The notes: generated by a model not told the origin, from the letters alone. A DNA stretch of 64,000 nt from Kribbella sp. ALI-6-A (GCF_001984195.1 NZ_MTQN01000009.1:62001-126000), one strand, 5' to 3'. Shown: positions 41,822-51,987, counted from the stretch's first letter. Translations and numbers: made by a program.

Positions 41822-42547
41822 GTGCCAGTCGCGGTGGAGATCGACAACCTAGTCGTCCGGTACGGCGAGAAGACCGCTGTGGACGGCCTCACTCTCACCG
41901 TAACGGGCGGAACTGTGACGTCCGTGCTCGGCCCCAACGGCGCTGGCAAGACGACCACGGTGGAAACGTGCGAGGGCTTCCGGCGTCCGGATTCCGGTGC
42001 GGTCCGGGTGCTCGGGCTGGACCCGATCGCCGACCACGACGAGCTGATGCCGCGGATCGGCGTGATGCTGCAGGAGGGCGGCGCCTGGTCCGGCGTCCGC
42101 GCCCTGGAGATGCTCCGGTACGTCGCGTCACTGCACGCCCATCCCCTGGACCTGCCCGCGCTGGTCGAGCGGCTCGACCTCGGCACCTGCGGCAAGACGC
42201 CGTACCGGCGGCTGTCGGGTGGTCAGAAGCAGCGGCTGTCGCTGGCGCTGGCGATCGTCGGGCGGCCGGAGATCGCGTTCCTGGACGAGCCGACCACCGG
42301 CCTCGACCCGCACGGCCGCCGGGAGATCTGGCAGCTGATCCGCGACCTGCGCGAGGACGGCGTCACCGTGGTGCTGACCACCCATGCGATGGACGAGGCC
42401 GAGCAACTGTCCGACCAGGTGCACGTGCTGTCGGCCGGCAAGGTGATCGCCTCCGGCAGTCCCGACGTCCTCACCGAGCACGGCGCCAAGTCGCTCGAGG
42501 ACGTCTACCTGGCGCTCACCGCGCCCTCGGCTGGAGAGACGACATGA
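41822..42547 (+). CDS. ABC exporter ATP-binding protein
   Basis: A 241-residue ATPase, CcmA/DrrA type. Walker A is GPNGAGKTTT near residue 39, the signature LSGGQKQRLSLAL near 139, Walker B IAFLDEPTTGLD, and the switch His in TTHAMDEAEQLSD. It pairs with the permease at 42544 (ATGA overlap). GTG 41822 follows a leaderless -10. These two genes precede heme A synthase, an order common in actinobacteria, which hints at a role linked to cytochrome oxidase or membrane assembly; the substrate is unknown. Confidence 0.9.
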   Translation: MPVAVEIDNLVVRYGEKTAVDGLTLTVTGGTVTSVLGPNGAGKTTTVETCEGFRRPDSGAVRVLGLDPIADHDELMPRIGVMLQEGGAWSGVRALEMLRYVASLHAHPLDLPALVERLDLGTCGKTPYRRLSGGQKQRLSLALAIVGRPEIAFLDEPTTGLDPHGRREIWQLIRDLREDGVTVVLTTHAMDEAEQLSDQVHVLSAGKVIASGSPDVLTEHGAKSLEDVYLALTAPSAGETT

Positions 42548-43329
42548 GCACCCGCACTGTGTACGCCCCGCAGCCGGGAAGTACGTCGTGGCCGCGCAAG
42601 GTGCTGGCGCACGCGCGGATGGAGTTCCGCCTGCTGCTGCGCAACGGCGAGCAACTCCTGCTGGCCCTGGTGATCCCGCTCGGACTCCTCCTGCTGCTCG
42701 GCGGCACCGGGCTCGGCGACCGGCTGCCCCTGGGCGACGGCCCCGCGATCGACCTCGCCGTACCGCGGGTGCTGGCGCTGGCCGTGCTCTCCACGTCGTT
42801 CACCTCGCTGGCGATCGCCACCGGCTTCGAGCGCCGGTACGGCGTGATCAAGCGCCTCGGCGCCTCACCGCTGTCGCGTACCGGACTGCTGGCCGGGAAG
42901 ATCGGCTCGGTGCTGGCCATCCAGCTGGTCCAGCTGATCGTCCTGACCGGCACCGGCTTCGCGCTCGGCTGGAAGCCGGTCGGCGGCGTCGACGCGGTGA
43001 TCGGCATCGTTTTGATGGTCCTGTGCGGTACGGCGGCGTTCGCGTCGCTCGGGCTGCTGATGGCCGGCGTACTGCGCGCCGAGGCGACCCTCGCGGCCGC
43101 CAACTTGCTCTATCTGTTGCTCCTGGTCGGCGGCGCGGTCATGACGCCGGTCGACGAGTATCCGGCGGGCCTGCAGGGAATCGTCCGGCTCCTGCCGAGC
43201 GCGGCCCTCGCGAACGGCTTCGCCCACTCCACCCTCGAGGGCGTCATCCCGTGGGCCGCTGTGCTCTCGCTCACGCTCTGGGCCGCCGTCCTCGGGTATC
43301 TGGTCTCGCGGACCTTCCGCTGGGACTGA
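42544..43329 (+). CDS. ABC-2 type permease
   Basis: A 261-residue membrane protein with six predicted helices: near 35-55 (LLLALVIPLGLLLLLGG), 75-95, 120-145 (VLAIQLVQLIVLTGTGFAL), 155-180, 190-210 and the C-terminus (LSLTLWAAVLGYLVS). It has the ABC-2 segment FERRYGVIKRLGASPLSR. It forms a DrrB-like exporter with the preceding ATPase. The substrate is unknown. Confidence 0.88.
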   Translation: MSTRTVYAPQPGSTSWPRKVLAHARMEFRLLLRNGEQLLLALVIPLGLLLLLGGTGLGDRLPLGDGPAIDLAVPRVLALAVLSTSFTSLAIATGFERRYGVIKRLGASPLSRTGLLAGKIGSVLAIQLVQLIVLTGTGFALGWKPVGGVDAVIGIVLMVLCGTAAFASLGLLMAGVLRAEATLAAANLLYLLLLVGGAVMTPVDEYPAGLQGIVRLLPSAALANGFAHSTLEGVIPWAAVLSLTLWAAVLGYLVSRTFRWD

Positions 43330-43358
43330 CCAGTCACGACCCGCGGGTAGCCGCAGAT

Positions 43359-43364
43359 TAGAGT
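43359..43364 (+). promoter_or_regulatory. -10 hexamer, leaderless ctaA
   Basis: TAGAGT ends 6 nt before GTG 43371. This supports GTG 43371 as the start rather than the GTG at 43365, which directly abuts the hexamer. Confidence 0.45.
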
Positions 43365-43370
43365 GTGCCG

Positions 43371-44303
43371 GTGATGAGCACCGAGACCCCGGCCCCCGCC
43401 ACCGAGCCGCCCGTCACCGGATTGTGGCGCCTGGTGCCCGAGCCGAGCCTGGACACCGTCCGGCGCTGGGGCTGGGCGTCGGTCGTGGCGAACATCGGCA
43501 TCGTGGTGACCGGCGGACTGGTCCGGCTGACCGGCTCCGGCCTCGGCTGCCCGACCTGGCCGCAGTGCACCGACTCGTCGTACGTGCCGCACCCGGAACT
43601 AGGCATGCACGGCGCGATCGAGTTCGGGAACCGGCTGCTCGGCTTCATCGTCGCCTTCGTCGCGATCGGCACCTGGCTGGCCGTGATGCGCTACCGGCCC
43701 AAGCGCAAGGACCTGCGCCGGCTGGCGACCGCGGCCGCGCTGGGCGTGCCGCTGCAGGCCGTGATCGGCGGCATCAGCGTGCTGACCGGGCTGAACCCGT
43801 GGATCGTGTCCGCGCACTTCCTCGTCTCGCCGATCATCATCACGCTGACCGTGTCGATGATGCGGCGCTCCCGGACCAGTCCTTACCCGCACACTCCCCC
43901 AGTGGTTCGCGCGCTGGCGACCGCCTCGGTGGTGGCGGTCTGGCTGACCGTTGCCCTCGGCACCCTTGTCACCGGGGCCGGCCCGCACTCGGGCGATCCC
44001 GAGACCGGCCGCAACGGCTTCGACGAGGAACTGATCAGCCAGTTGCACGCGGACGTGGTGTTCGCCTTGCTCGGCGTCTCCATCGCGCTGGTGATCGCCA
44101 CCCGCGTCACCGCGACCTCCCGCACGCTGCGCAAGCTCGCCGCCTGGCTGCTGGCGATGGAGCTGCTGCAGGGTGTCGTGGGCTTCACCCAGTACTTCAC
44201 CGGCCTGCCCTGGGTGCTCGTGCTCATCCACATGTTCTTCGCCGCCGTGCTGATCGCCCTTGTCACCGCCGTGTACGGCGAACGCGGCACACCGGCCACC
44301 TAG
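43371..44303 (+). CDS. ctaA: Heme A synthase (COX15/CtaA)
   Basis: A 310-residue membrane protein with eight helices in two four-helix halves. Heme-ligand histidines include MHGAIEFGNRLLGF near residue 82, SAHFLVSP near 146, LHADVVF near 225 and LIHMFFA near 287. The cysteine-containing loop GLGCPTWPQCTD near 62-73 fits the redox pair of the family. It oxidises the heme O methyl group to give heme A for aa3 oxidase. CtaB, the previous step, lies at 45659-46639. ATG 43374 is an alternative start. Confidence 0.94.
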   Translation: MMSTETPAPATEPPVTGLWRLVPEPSLDTVRRWGWASVVANIGIVVTGGLVRLTGSGLGCPTWPQCTDSSYVPHPELGMHGAIEFGNRLLGFIVAFVAIGTWLAVMRYRPKRKDLRRLATAAALGVPLQAVIGGISVLTGLNPWIVSAHFLVSPIIITLTVSMMRRSRTSPYPHTPPVVRALATASVVAVWLTVALGTLVTGAGPHSGDPETGRNGFDEELISQLHADVVFALLGVSIALVIATRVTATSRTLRKLAAWLLAMELLQGVVGFTQYFTGLPWVLVLIHMFFAAVLIALVTAVYGERGTPAT

Positions 44304-44309
44304 TACGAC

Positions 44310-44352
44310 GCCCGGGGCGTCCGGTCGGGTGAGACGACCGAACGCCCCGGGC
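44310..44352. terminator. Bidirectional terminator
   Basis: GCCCGGGGCGT...CGGTCG (44310-44327) pairs with CGACCG...ACGCCCCGGGC (44335-44352), with one or two mismatches in the middle. It separates ctaA from the convergent ScyD-like gene. Confidence 0.75.
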
Positions 44353-44366
44353 TGCTCAACGCACCG

Positions 44367-45470
44367 CTATCTCACGCGGTAGATGGCGCCTGGACCGAAC
44401 ACCGGTGCCGACACGTACAGGTGACCCCACCTGCTGAACGCGACGCCACCGGGCAGTTGCAGCTTGCCGCGCGCGACTTCCTTGCGCGGACCGCCGTAGC
44501 GCCACTTGTTGGGCCACTGGACGATCAGCGAGCCGACAGCGGTCGGCTGGCCACTGACCTCCCACTTCAGCCAGCTGTCCCGTGCCAGCTGGACGGCGGC
44601 GATCGCACCGCGCGGACCACCGGCCAGGTCGACGATCGACGTGTACCCGTCGGCCCAGCGCTTGCAGTTGCCCGAGTACGGCTTGTACGGGTCGCAGACC
44701 GCGTTGTACGAGCCCGGCTTGATCCGCCAGATCTGCGACGTGCCCGGCGTGGCCGGGAAGCCGCGCAGCTCACCGACGTACCAGTAGCCGTCCGAGCCGA
44801 CGGTGACCGACGTCGGGACGGCCTCGCTGTTGACCGGCGTACCGGCCGGCGGGAAGGCCGGGGGTGCCGGCAGACCCGATGGCGTCTTGACCCAGCGCGG
44901 CTTCAGCCGGGCGACCGTCCTGATGTGGCCGTTCGGCCAGACCCGCAGCAGGTCGTTACCCGCCGCGTCCGCGACCAGCACCGTCCCGTCGCGCAAGGCC
45001 GCGACACCGAACGGGTTGCTCTCGGTCGGGTTGTTCTCCTGGTCGTACTTGTCCGGATCCTTCAGCTGGTACTTGCCGATGTCGGCGATCTTCAGCGGCG
45101 CCTTGCCCGGCCGCATCTTGTACAGCGTCGTCGACCCCGGCGTGGGGGGTGAACCCGGCTCCCCTCCGGCGCCGGTCACCGCGTACGTCGTCCCCCAGAC
45201 GTTGGTGTCGACGGCGGGCGCGAATCCGCCGGGCACCGTCCCGAGCTTGCGGATCTTCTTGCCGCTGGACCAGGCCTCCCAGACCGAGCCGTCGCCGGTG
45301 CTGTAGATGATCTTCGACCAATGCGTGGCGACTCCCCGCGGCGAGTTCAGCCCCGTGACGACCGGCACCAGACTGCCCCCGCCGTGCGCCTCGGCGGGAG
45401 CGGCCACCAGAACCGATCCGACCAGCGCGGCCGCCGAGACAGCGGCCAGACGTGCTTTTGTGACCCCCAC
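44367..45470 (-). CDS. ScyD/ScyE family secreted protein
   Basis: A 367-residue exported protein. The signal peptide is MGVTKARLAAVSAAALVGSV with the likely cut after APAEA. The mature protein has beta-propeller-like repeats (LVPVVTGLNSPRGVA, NPFGVAALRDGTVLVADAAGN, LPGGVAFSRWGHLYVS), as in ScyD/ScyE proteins named from cyanobacterial scytonemin clusters. There is no sign of scytonemin genes here. GTG 45470 lies in a short stem that includes the ribosome site loop. Function unknown. Confidence 0.85.
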   Translation of the reverse strand: MGVTKARLAAVSAAALVGSVLVAAPAEAHGGGSLVPVVTGLNSPRGVATHWSKIIYSTGDGSVWEAWSSGKKIRKLGTVPGGFAPAVDTNVWGTTYAVTGAGGEPGSPPTPGSTTLYKMRPGKAPLKIADIGKYQLKDPDKYDQENNPTESNPFGVAALRDGTVLVADAAGNDLLRVWPNGHIRTVARLKPRWVKTPSGLPAPPAFPPAGTPVNSEAVPTSVTVGSDGYWYVGELRGFPATPGTSQIWRIKPGSYNAVCDPYKPYSGNCKRWADGYTSIVDLAGGPRGAIAAVQLARDSWLKWEVSGQPTAVGSLIVQWPNKWRYGGPRKEVARGKLQLPGGVAFSRWGHLYVSAPVFGPGAIYRVR

Positions 45471-45485
45471 TAGTTCCCCCTAGTG
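45468..45485 (-). promoter_or_regulatory. Stem over the ScyD-like start codon
   Basis: CACTAG-GGGGAA-CTAGTG: perfect 6-bp arms with the ribosome site GGGGA in the loop and the GTG start in the 3' arm. It could lower translation initiation or act as an operator. Confidence 0.4.
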
Positions 45486-45501
45486 TCCCCGTCCCCCCAG
45501 G

Positions 45502-45517
45502 GTGGAGCGGCCTCCAC
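45502..45517. terminator. Possible weak terminator after ctaB
   Basis: GTGGAG (45502-45507) and CTCCAC (45512-45517), enclosed by GGG and CCC runs nearby, form a small stem in the 188-nt gap between the ScyD-like gene and ctaB. The rest of the gap shows nothing recognisable. Confidence 0.35.
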
Positions 45518-45658
45518 GGACCACCCCATGGCAGCACTGCTCGGCGACCAGGTCAACGGGAGAACACACCGCGTCCGGACGAATACCGCGCGCAGCAACC
45601 ACTGGTGCGGCAGCGACGACGGACCGTGGAGATCCGGGCCGTGGGCAACGACCGGCGC

Positions 45659-46639
45659 TCAGTGCAGCAGCGGGTCGATCGCGGCGGCGATGAACAGCAG
45701 CGCCAGGTAGATGTTCGAGAAGTGGAACAGCCGCATCGGCCGCAGGGCCGCGCCGTCGGCGCCGGTGTGGGCCCGGGCCAGCAGCGCGAACGCCTCGCGC
45801 AGGAACACCGCACCGAGCACGACGGCGGCCAGCGGGTAGACGAAGCCGGTGTCCGCGACCGGCCAGAGCGCGATCGAGGCGATCACCATCGCGATGCTGT
45901 AGGCCAGGATCTGCCGCGCGGTGGCGACCGGGGTGGCGACCACCGGCAGCATCGGGACGTCGACCGAGGCGTAGTCCTCGCGGTACCGCATCGCCAGCGC
46001 CCAAGTGTGCGGCGGCGTCCACAGGAACACCACGCCGAACAGGACCAGCGGCGTCCAGGCCAGCTCGTTGGTGACCGCGGTCCAGCCGATCAGGGTCGGG
46101 AAGCAACCGGCGATCCCGCCCCAGACGATGTTCTGCACGGTCCGGCGCTTGAGCACCATCGTGTAGACGAACACGTAGAACAGGTTGGCCACCAGCGCCA
46201 GCACCGACGACAGCCAGTTGACGAAGAAGCCGAGCTCCAGGGTCGCCAGCACCCCGAGCGTGATGCCGAACACCATCGCCGAGCGCGGACTGACCGCGTG
46301 CCGCGGCAACGGCCGGCGGCGGGTCCGGCGCATCTGCTCGTCGATGTCGCGATCGAGCACGCAGTTGATCGTGTTCGCGCTGCCGGAAGCCAGGATCCCG
46401 CCGACCAGGGTGGCGGCGACGACGCCCAGCCCGGGGACTCCCCCGGCGGCCAGGAACATCACCGGGATCGTGGTGACCAGCAGGAGCTCGATGATGCGCG
46501 GCTTGGTCAGACCGACGTACGCCTTGATCACGTCGCGTACCGACGGGCCGGCCACCTCGTGGGGAGCCGGTTCGGTCGGCAGCGGCGCCGGGTACGACGT
46601 CGTCGCGGCTGGACGCGGGTCGACGGCCGTCACGAACAC
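45659..46639 (-). CDS. ctaB: Heme O synthase (protoheme IX farnesyltransferase)
   Basis: A 326-residue UbiA-type prenyltransferase with about nine membrane helices. The first Asp-rich motif is [18 protein letters not shown] near residue 90, and the second lies in [14 protein letters not shown] near 225. It adds farnesyl to heme B to make heme O, the substrate of CtaA encoded 2 kb away. Two GTG starts are possible, 46639 and 46633; GAGG lies just before the latter. It diverges from tkt, as usual in actinobacteria. Confidence 0.95.
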   Translation of the reverse strand: MFVTAVDPRPAATTSYPAPLPTEPAPHEVAGPSVRDVIKAYVGLTKPRIIELLLVTTIPVMFLAAGGVPGLGVVAATLVGGILASGSANTINCVLDRDIDEQMRRTRRRPLPRHAVSPRSAMVFGITLGVLATLELGFFVNWLSSVLALVANLFYVFVYTMVLKRRTVQNIVWGGIAGCFPTLIGWTAVTNELAWTPLVLFGVVFLWTPPHTWALAMRYREDYASVDVPMLPVVATPVATARQILAYSIAMVIASIALWPVADTGFVYPLAAVVLGAVFLREAFALLARAHTGADGAALRPMRLFHFSNIYLALLFIAAAIDPLLH

Positions 46640-47035
46640 CTCGAACTTCGGAGATTGACGCCGGGCGACCGGCGCTGACGGTTCGACAGTCTACGACGGC
46701 CCGTAGGAGGACCGAACCACCCCCCTGCGGCGGCAGGGATACGGCCGCACCGGAGGGGCACCGGGGTGCTGCCCGCCGGACCCCCGACAGCCACTTCGCC
46801 GGGTGCCGCAAGGCGCCACCCCGGGTGAAGGTGGGTGACATGCCTCGCGCCTGGGCCGGGAACAACTTACCGCCGATCCGGGTTGGCGAGGTATGGAAGG
46901 CAATGAGCACGTTGGCGAGTAGGCTCGCACACGGTGACGCGCGGGGGCGCGACCGGCATGCGGGCTGCCCGGCCGGCCGAGCCTCGGAGCCGACCAGACG
47001 AGTGTTTCGCAGCCATCGAGAGGAGCGCCGCCGGC
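46640..47035. other. Divergent promoter region of ctaB and tkt
   Basis: On the minus strand TAGACT (46688-46693) is a possible ctaB -10, giving a leader of about 45 nt. On the plus strand TAGGCT (46920-46925) may be the tkt -10, giving a leader of about 100 nt. GTTGGCGAG occurs at 46882-46890 and again at 46911-46919 just before it. No coding region is credible here. Confidence 0.45.
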
Positions 47036-49213
47036 GTGACGGAGAAGACCAGCCCCAAGCTTGAATGGACCGACGTGGATCAGCGCGCGGTCGACACCGT
47101 GCGGGTGCTCGCGCTGGACGCGGTGGAGAAGGTGGGCAACGGCCATCCGGGGACTGCGATGAGCCTGGCCCCCGCCGCGTACCTGCTGTTCCAGAAGGTG
47201 ATGCGGCACAACCCGGCCAATCCGCACTGGGCCGGCCGGGACCGCTTCGTCCTGTCGGCCGGGCACTCCAGCCTGACCCTCTACATCCAGCTCTACCTGG
47301 CCGGTTTCGGCCTGGAGCTCGACGACCTCAAGTCGCTGCGGACGTGGGGCAGCTCGACCCCGGGCCACCCGGAGTACAGCCACACCCCCGGCGTCGAGAC
47401 GACCACCGGCCCGCTGGGTCAGGGCGTCGGCAACGCGGTCGGCATGGCGATGGCGGCCCGCCGCGAGCGCGGCCTGCTCGACCCCGACACGGCCCAGGGC
47501 GAGAGCCTGTTCGACCACCACATCTACGTGATCGCCTCGGACGGCGACCTCGAAGAGGGCGTCTCGGCGGAGGCCTCCTCGCTGGCCGGCCACCAGAAGC
47601 TCGGCAACCTCACGGTGATCTACGACGCCAACAAGATCTCGATCGAGGACGACACCAACATCGCGTTCTCCGAGGACGTCGCCGCCCGCTACGCGGCCTA
47701 CGGCTGGGACGTGCACGACGTCGACTGGACCAACAGCGGCACCGGCTACGAGGAGAACGTCCAGGCCCTGTACGACGCGATCGAGGCGGGCAAGGCGGTC
47801 ACCGACAAGCCCACCTTCATCCGGCTGCACACGATCATCGGCTGGCCGGCCCCGAACGCGCAGAACACCGGCAAGATCCACGGCTCGGCCGCGGGTGCCG
47901 ACGAGGTGGCCGCGACCAAGCAGATCCTCGGTTTCGACCCGGAGCAGTCGTTCCAGGTCGCCGACGAGGTGATCGCCCACACCCGCCAGGCGGTGGAGCG
48001 GGGCAAGGCGGCCGAGCAGGAGTGGTCGCAGAAGTTCGACGCGTGGCGCGAGGCGTCGCCCGAGCGGGCCGAGCTGCTCGACCGGCTCGACAAGCACGAG
48101 CTGTCGCCGGGCTGGAAGGACGAGCTGCCGACGTGGGAGGCCGACGCGAAGGGTGTCGCCACCCGGTCCGCCTCCGGTGAGGTGCTGACCAAGCTGGCGC
48201 CGGTGCTGCCCGAGCTCTGGGGCGGTTCGGCCGACCTGGCCGGCTCGAACAACACCACCCCGAAGGGCCAGCCGTCGTTCGTGCCGGCCGAGCACGCCAC
48301 CAAGGCGTTCCCGGGCAACGAGTACGGCCGGGTCCTGCACTTCGGTATCCGCGAGCACGGCATGGGCTCGGTGCTGAACGGCATCGCCCTGCACGGCGGC
48401 ACCCGCCCGTACGGCGGCACGTTCCTGGTCTTCAGCGACTACATGCGCCCGGCCGTCCGGCTGGCCGCGCTGATGAAGCTGCCGGTCACCTACGTGTGGA
48501 CGCACGACTCGATCGGCCTCGGTGAGGACGGCCCGACGCACCAGCCGATCGAGCACCTGGCCGCGCTGCGCGCGATCCCGGGTCTGGACGTGGTCCGCCC
48601 GGCCGACGCGAACGAGACCGCGGCCGCCTGGGCCACCATCCTGGAGCACAGCGACCGCCCGGCCGGCCTGGTGCTGACCCGGCAGAACGTGCCGACCTTC
48701 CCGCGCGGCACCGACGGCTACGCCACCACGGAGAACGTGCACAAGGGCGGCTACACGCTGCTCGACACCGACGGCACCCCCGACGTGATCCTGATCGGCA
48801 CCGGCTCCGAGGTCCAGCTGGCCGTCGAGGCCCGGGCCACGCTCGCCGAGCAGGGCATCAAGGCGCGCGTCGTCTCGCTGGTCTCCCGCGAGTGGTTCGA
48901 CGAGCAGGACGACGCCTACCGCGACTCGGTGATCCCGCCGCAGGTGAAGGCGCGGGTCTCGGTCGAGGCCGGCATCAAGCTCGGCTGGCGCGAGATCGTC
49001 GGCGACGCCGGCCGCAGCGTGAGCCTGGAGCACTACGGCGCTTCGGCCGACTACAAGCGCCTGTACTCGGAGTTCGGCATCACCGCCGACGCCGTGGTCC
49101 AGGCCGCGAAGGACAGCATTGCCGCGGCAGCCGAGCTCGGTGGCAGCGGTGTACCGGCAGGACGTGCCGCGGCCGGACCGGTCGGTCCGGCGGACACCTA
49201 CGCCGCCAACTGA
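47036..49213 (+). CDS. tkt: Transketolase
   Basis: A 725-residue thiamine-diphosphate enzyme. The start is GTG 47036 (MTEKTSPKLEWTDVDQRAV) with AGGAG 10 nt before. Key motifs: GHPGTAMS near 32, TTGPLGQG near 122, the ThDP/metal motif SDGDLEEGVSAEA near 168, IYDANKISI near 200, and the second domain EHGMGSVLNGIALHGG. It moves two-carbon units between sugar phosphates in the pentose phosphate pathway. It is the first gene of the tkt-tal-pgi-zwf-opcA-pgl operon. The last 30 residues are an Ala/Gly-rich extension. Confidence 0.97.
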   Translation: MTEKTSPKLEWTDVDQRAVDTVRVLALDAVEKVGNGHPGTAMSLAPAAYLLFQKVMRHNPANPHWAGRDRFVLSAGHSSLTLYIQLYLAGFGLELDDLKSLRTWGSSTPGHPEYSHTPGVETTTGPLGQGVGNAVGMAMAARRERGLLDPDTAQGESLFDHHIYVIASDGDLEEGVSAEASSLAGHQKLGNLTVIYDANKISIEDDTNIAFSEDVAARYAAYGWDVHDVDWTNSGTGYEENVQALYDAIEAGKAVTDKPTFIRLHTIIGWPAPNAQNTGKIHGSAAGADEVAATKQILGFDPEQSFQVADEVIAHTRQAVERGKAAEQEWSQKFDAWREASPERAELLDRLDKHELSPGWKDELPTWEADAKGVATRSASGEVLTKLAPVLPELWGGSADLAGSNNTTPKGQPSFVPAEHATKAFPGNEYGRVLHFGIREHGMGSVLNGIALHGGTRPYGGTFLVFSDYMRPAVRLAALMKLPVTYVWTHDSIGLGEDGPTHQPIEHLAALRAIPGLDVVRPADANETAAAWATILEHSDRPAGLVLTRQNVPTFPRGTDGYATTENVHKGGYTLLDTDGTPDVILIGTGSEVQLAVEARATLAEQGIKARVVSLVSREWFDEQDDAYRDSVIPPQVKARVSVEAGIKLGWREIVGDAGRSVSLEHYGASADYKRLYSEFGITADAVVQAAKDSIAAAAELGGSGVPAGRAAAGPVGPADTYAAN

Positions 49214-49243
49214 ACAACCACAACAGAACATCGGAGCTTGGAC

Positions 49244-50353
49244 ATGAACGACCGTTTGAAAGACCTCGCCGACGCCGGCGTTTCCATCTGGCTCGACGAC
49301 CTGTCCCGGCAGCGGCTGACCAGCGGCAGCCTGGCCACGCTGATCCACGACCAGCACGTCAGCGGGGTGACCACCAACCCGACCATCTTCGCCAAGGCGA
49401 TCTCGGACAAGAACGCCTACGCCGAGATCGTCTCCCGGCTGGCCGCCGAGGGCGTGTCGACCGACGAGGCGATCCGGGTGATCACCACCGACGACGTCCG
49501 GGACGCCGCCGACCTGTTCAAGCCCGTGTACGACGACACCGACGGTGTCGACGGCCGGGTCTCGATCGAGGTCGAGCCGGGGTTCGCGCGCGACACCGAG
49601 AAGACGATCGGCCAGGCCAAGGAGCTGTGGGAGATCGTCGGCCGGGAGAACGTGTTCATCAAGATCCCGGCCACCAAGGAGGGCCTGCCGGCGATCACGG
49701 AGACCCTGGCCGCCGGGATCAGCGTGAACGTGACGCTGATCTTCTCCCTGGAGCGCTACAAGGCGGTCGCGGACGCGTTCCTGACCGGCCTGGAGAAGGC
49801 CCTGGACAACGGCCACGACGTGACCAAGCTGGCCAGCGTTGCCTCGTTCTTCGTCAGCCGGGTCGACAGCGAGGTGGACAAGCGCCTCGACGCGATCGGC
49901 ACGGACGAGGCCAAGGCGCTCAAGGGCAAGGCCGCGATCGCCAACGCGCGGCTGGCCTTCGAGGCCTACGAGGAGATCTTCGCCTCCGACCGCTGGCGCG
50001 AGCTGGAGACCGCCGGAGCGAAGCCGCAGCGCCCGCTGTGGGCCTCGACCGGCGTCAAGGACCCGGCGTACAAGCCGACCATGTACGTCGAGGACCTGGT
50101 CACCCGCGGCGTCGTCAATACGATGCCGCAGGCAACGATCGACGCGGTGGCCGAGGGTGCCGACATCACCGGCGACACCGTGCGCGGAAACTACGACGCG
50201 GACCGCAAGGTGATCGCGGACCTGGAGAAGCTGGGCATCTCCTACGACGAGGTCGTCCAGGTGCTCGAGGACGAGGGCGTCAGCAAGTTCGACGCCTCCT
50301 GGTCGGAGCTGCAGGACACCGTCACCGCGGCCCTGAAGGCGGCGGCCAAGTGA
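49244..50353 (+). CDS. tal: Transaldolase
   Basis: A 369-residue actinobacterial-type transaldolase. The Schiff-base lysine falls in [21 protein letters not shown] near residue 275. Early conserved motifs are DDLSRQRL and [13 protein letters not shown] near residue 45, then KIPATKEG near 145. It moves a dihydroxyacetone unit from sedoheptulose-7-P to glyceraldehyde-3-P. GGAG lies 7 nt before ATG 49244. It ends in a GTGA overlap with pgi. Confidence 0.96.
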   Translation: MNDRLKDLADAGVSIWLDDLSRQRLTSGSLATLIHDQHVSGVTTNPTIFAKAISDKNAYAEIVSRLAAEGVSTDEAIRVITTDDVRDAADLFKPVYDDTDGVDGRVSIEVEPGFARDTEKTIGQAKELWEIVGRENVFIKIPATKEGLPAITETLAAGISVNVTLIFSLERYKAVADAFLTGLEKALDNGHDVTKLASVASFFVSRVDSEVDKRLDAIGTDEAKALKGKAAIANARLAFEAYEEIFASDRWRELETAGAKPQRPLWASTGVKDPAYKPTMYVEDLVTRGVVNTMPQATIDAVAEGADITGDTVRGNYDADRKVIADLEKLGISYDEVVQVLEDEGVSKFDASWSELQDTVTAALKAAAK

Positions 50354-51987
50354 CCGAGCAGACCACCGCGAAGGCCTACGGCGAGGGCTGGCAGGACGTC
50401 GTCGACCGGCTGGTCAGCGAGAAGATCGCCTCCCGGATCGCCGCCAAGGACGCCAAGATCTGGGGTCCGGACGCCGAGTCCGAGTCCTCGATCCGGCTCA
50501 GCTGGGTCGACCTGTACGACTCGTCGCGGCCGCTGCTGGCCGAGATCGAGGCGCTGCAGGCCGACCTGCGGGCCGAAGGCCTGGACCGGATCGTGCTGGC
50601 CGGCATGGGCGGCTCGTCGCTCGCGCCGGAGGTGATCACCCGCACGGCCGGCGTCGAGCTGGTCGTGCTGGACTCCACCAACCCGAGCGTGATCGCCCGG
50701 GCCCTGGCCGGGGATCTGCAGCGCACCGTGCTGGTGGTGTCCAGCAAGTCCGGCGGCACGGTCGAGACCGACAGCCAGCGCCGGGCGTTCGTCAAGGCGT
50801 TCACCGACGCGGGCATCGACGCCGCGTCGCGGATCGTCGTCGTCACGGACCCGGGTTCGCCGTTCGAGAAGCTCTCGGCCGACGAGGGCTACCGCAAGAC
50901 GTTCCTGGCCGACCCGCACGTCGGCGGCCGCTACAGCGCGCTGACCGCCTTCGGCCTGGTGCCGTCGGCGCTGGCCGGCGCGGACGTGGCCGAACTGCTG
51001 GACCAGGCCGCCGAGGTCGCCCCTGCCTTGCAGGCCGACAGCCCGGACAACCCCGCGCTCGTGCTGGCCGCCGTACTGGCCGGCAGCCCGGGCCGGGACA
51101 AGGCGATCATCGCCGCCGGTGGCTCGTCGATCGTCGGGTTCCCGGACTGGGCCGAGCAGCTGATCGCCGAGAGCACCGGCAAGAACGGCACCGGCGTCCT
51201 GCCGGTCGCCGTACAGAGCCTGAAGGCACCGGAGCTGCACAGCGGCGCGGGCGACCTGGTGCACACGCTGCTCGCGGCGGACACCAGCTCCGCCTCGGTC
51301 GCCTCCGGTACGCCGACCGTCGTCACCACCGGCTCGCTGGGCGCGCAGATGCTGCTCTGGGAGACGGCGACCGCGGTGGCGGGCTACCTGCTCGGCATCA
51401 ACCCGTTCGACCAGCCCGACGTCGAGAGCGCCAAGCAGGCCGCCCGCGGTCTGCTCGACGCCCAGCCGGAGCCGGAGGCCGCGGCCTTCACCGACGGTGC
51501 CATCGAGGTTCGCGGCACCGACGGTCTGCTCGACGGAGTGGACAGCGTCAAGGGCGCGGTCGACGCGCTGCTCGGCCAGCTCGCCGACGACGGCTACCTG
51601 GCCGTGATGGCCTACCTGGACTCCGAGCGCGACGAGAGCCTGGTCGCGATCCGGCCGGCGCTGGCGGAGCGGACCGGACGCCCGGTCACCTTCGGCTGGG
51701 GTCCCCGGTTCCTGCACTCGACCGGCCAGTACCACAAGGGCGGCCACCCGCAGGGCGTGTTCCTGCAGATCACCACGTCGGAGTCCACCGACGTCGAGAT
51801 CCCGGACCGGCCGTTCAGTTTCGGCACGCTGATCTCCGCGCAGGCCGCGGGTGACGCCGGCGTGCTCGCCGAGCGCGGGCGCCCGGTGCTGCGGCTGCAC
51901 CTGACCGACCCGCAGGCCGGCGTACAGCAGCTCATTTCTCTACTCGACGCACACGACAAGTCGGAGGCAAGCGGCGATGACCGCTGA
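50350..51987 (+). CDS. pgi: Glucose-6-phosphate isomerase
   Basis: A 545-residue sugar isomerase with two SIS domains: [12 protein letters not shown] near residue 90 and [15 protein letters not shown] near 135, then [11 protein letters not shown] and [18 protein letters not shown] towards the C-terminus, where the conserved His/Lys lie. It belongs to the longer actinobacterial form found in this operon. It interconverts glucose-6-P and fructose-6-P, returning transaldolase/transketolase products to glucose-6-P for Zwf. GTG 50350 overlaps the tal stop; its end overlaps zwf by 11 nt. Confidence 0.92.
   Translation: MTEQTTAKAYGEGWQDVVDRLVSEKIASRIAAKDAKIWGPDAESESSIRLSWVDLYDSSRPLLAEIEALQADLRAEGLDRIVLAGMGGSSLAPEVITRTAGVELVVLDSTNPSVIARALAGDLQRTVLVVSSKSGGTVETDSQRRAFVKAFTDAGIDAASRIVVVTDPGSPFEKLSADEGYRKTFLADPHVGGRYSALTAFGLVPSALAGADVAELLDQAAEVAPALQADSPDNPALVLAAVLAGSPGRDKAIIAAGGSSIVGFPDWAEQLIAESTGKNGTGVLPVAVQSLKAPELHSGAGDLVHTLLAADTSSASVASGTPTVVTTGSLGAQMLLWETATAVAGYLLGINPFDQPDVESAKQAARGLLDAQPEPEAAAFTDGAIEVRGTDGLLDGVDSVKGAVDALLGQLADDGYLAVMAYLDSERDESLVAIRPALAERTGRPVTFGWGPRFLHSTGQYHKGGHPQGVFLQITTSESTDVEIPDRPFSFGTLISAQAAGDAGVLAERGRPVLRLHLTDPQAGVQQLISLLDAHDKSEASGDDR

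Noticed and set aside
44367-45470. Scytonemin biosynthesis based on the ScyD/ScyE family name
   Set aside because: The name comes from cyanobacteria; no scytonemin enzyme is nearby and the family is widespread in actinobacteria.
46691-49816. 1041-codon open frame on the minus strand over tkt and tal
   Set aside because: Antisense to two clear enzymes.
50242-51900. 552-codon open frame on the minus strand over pgi
   Set aside because: Antisense to pgi, no recognisable domain.
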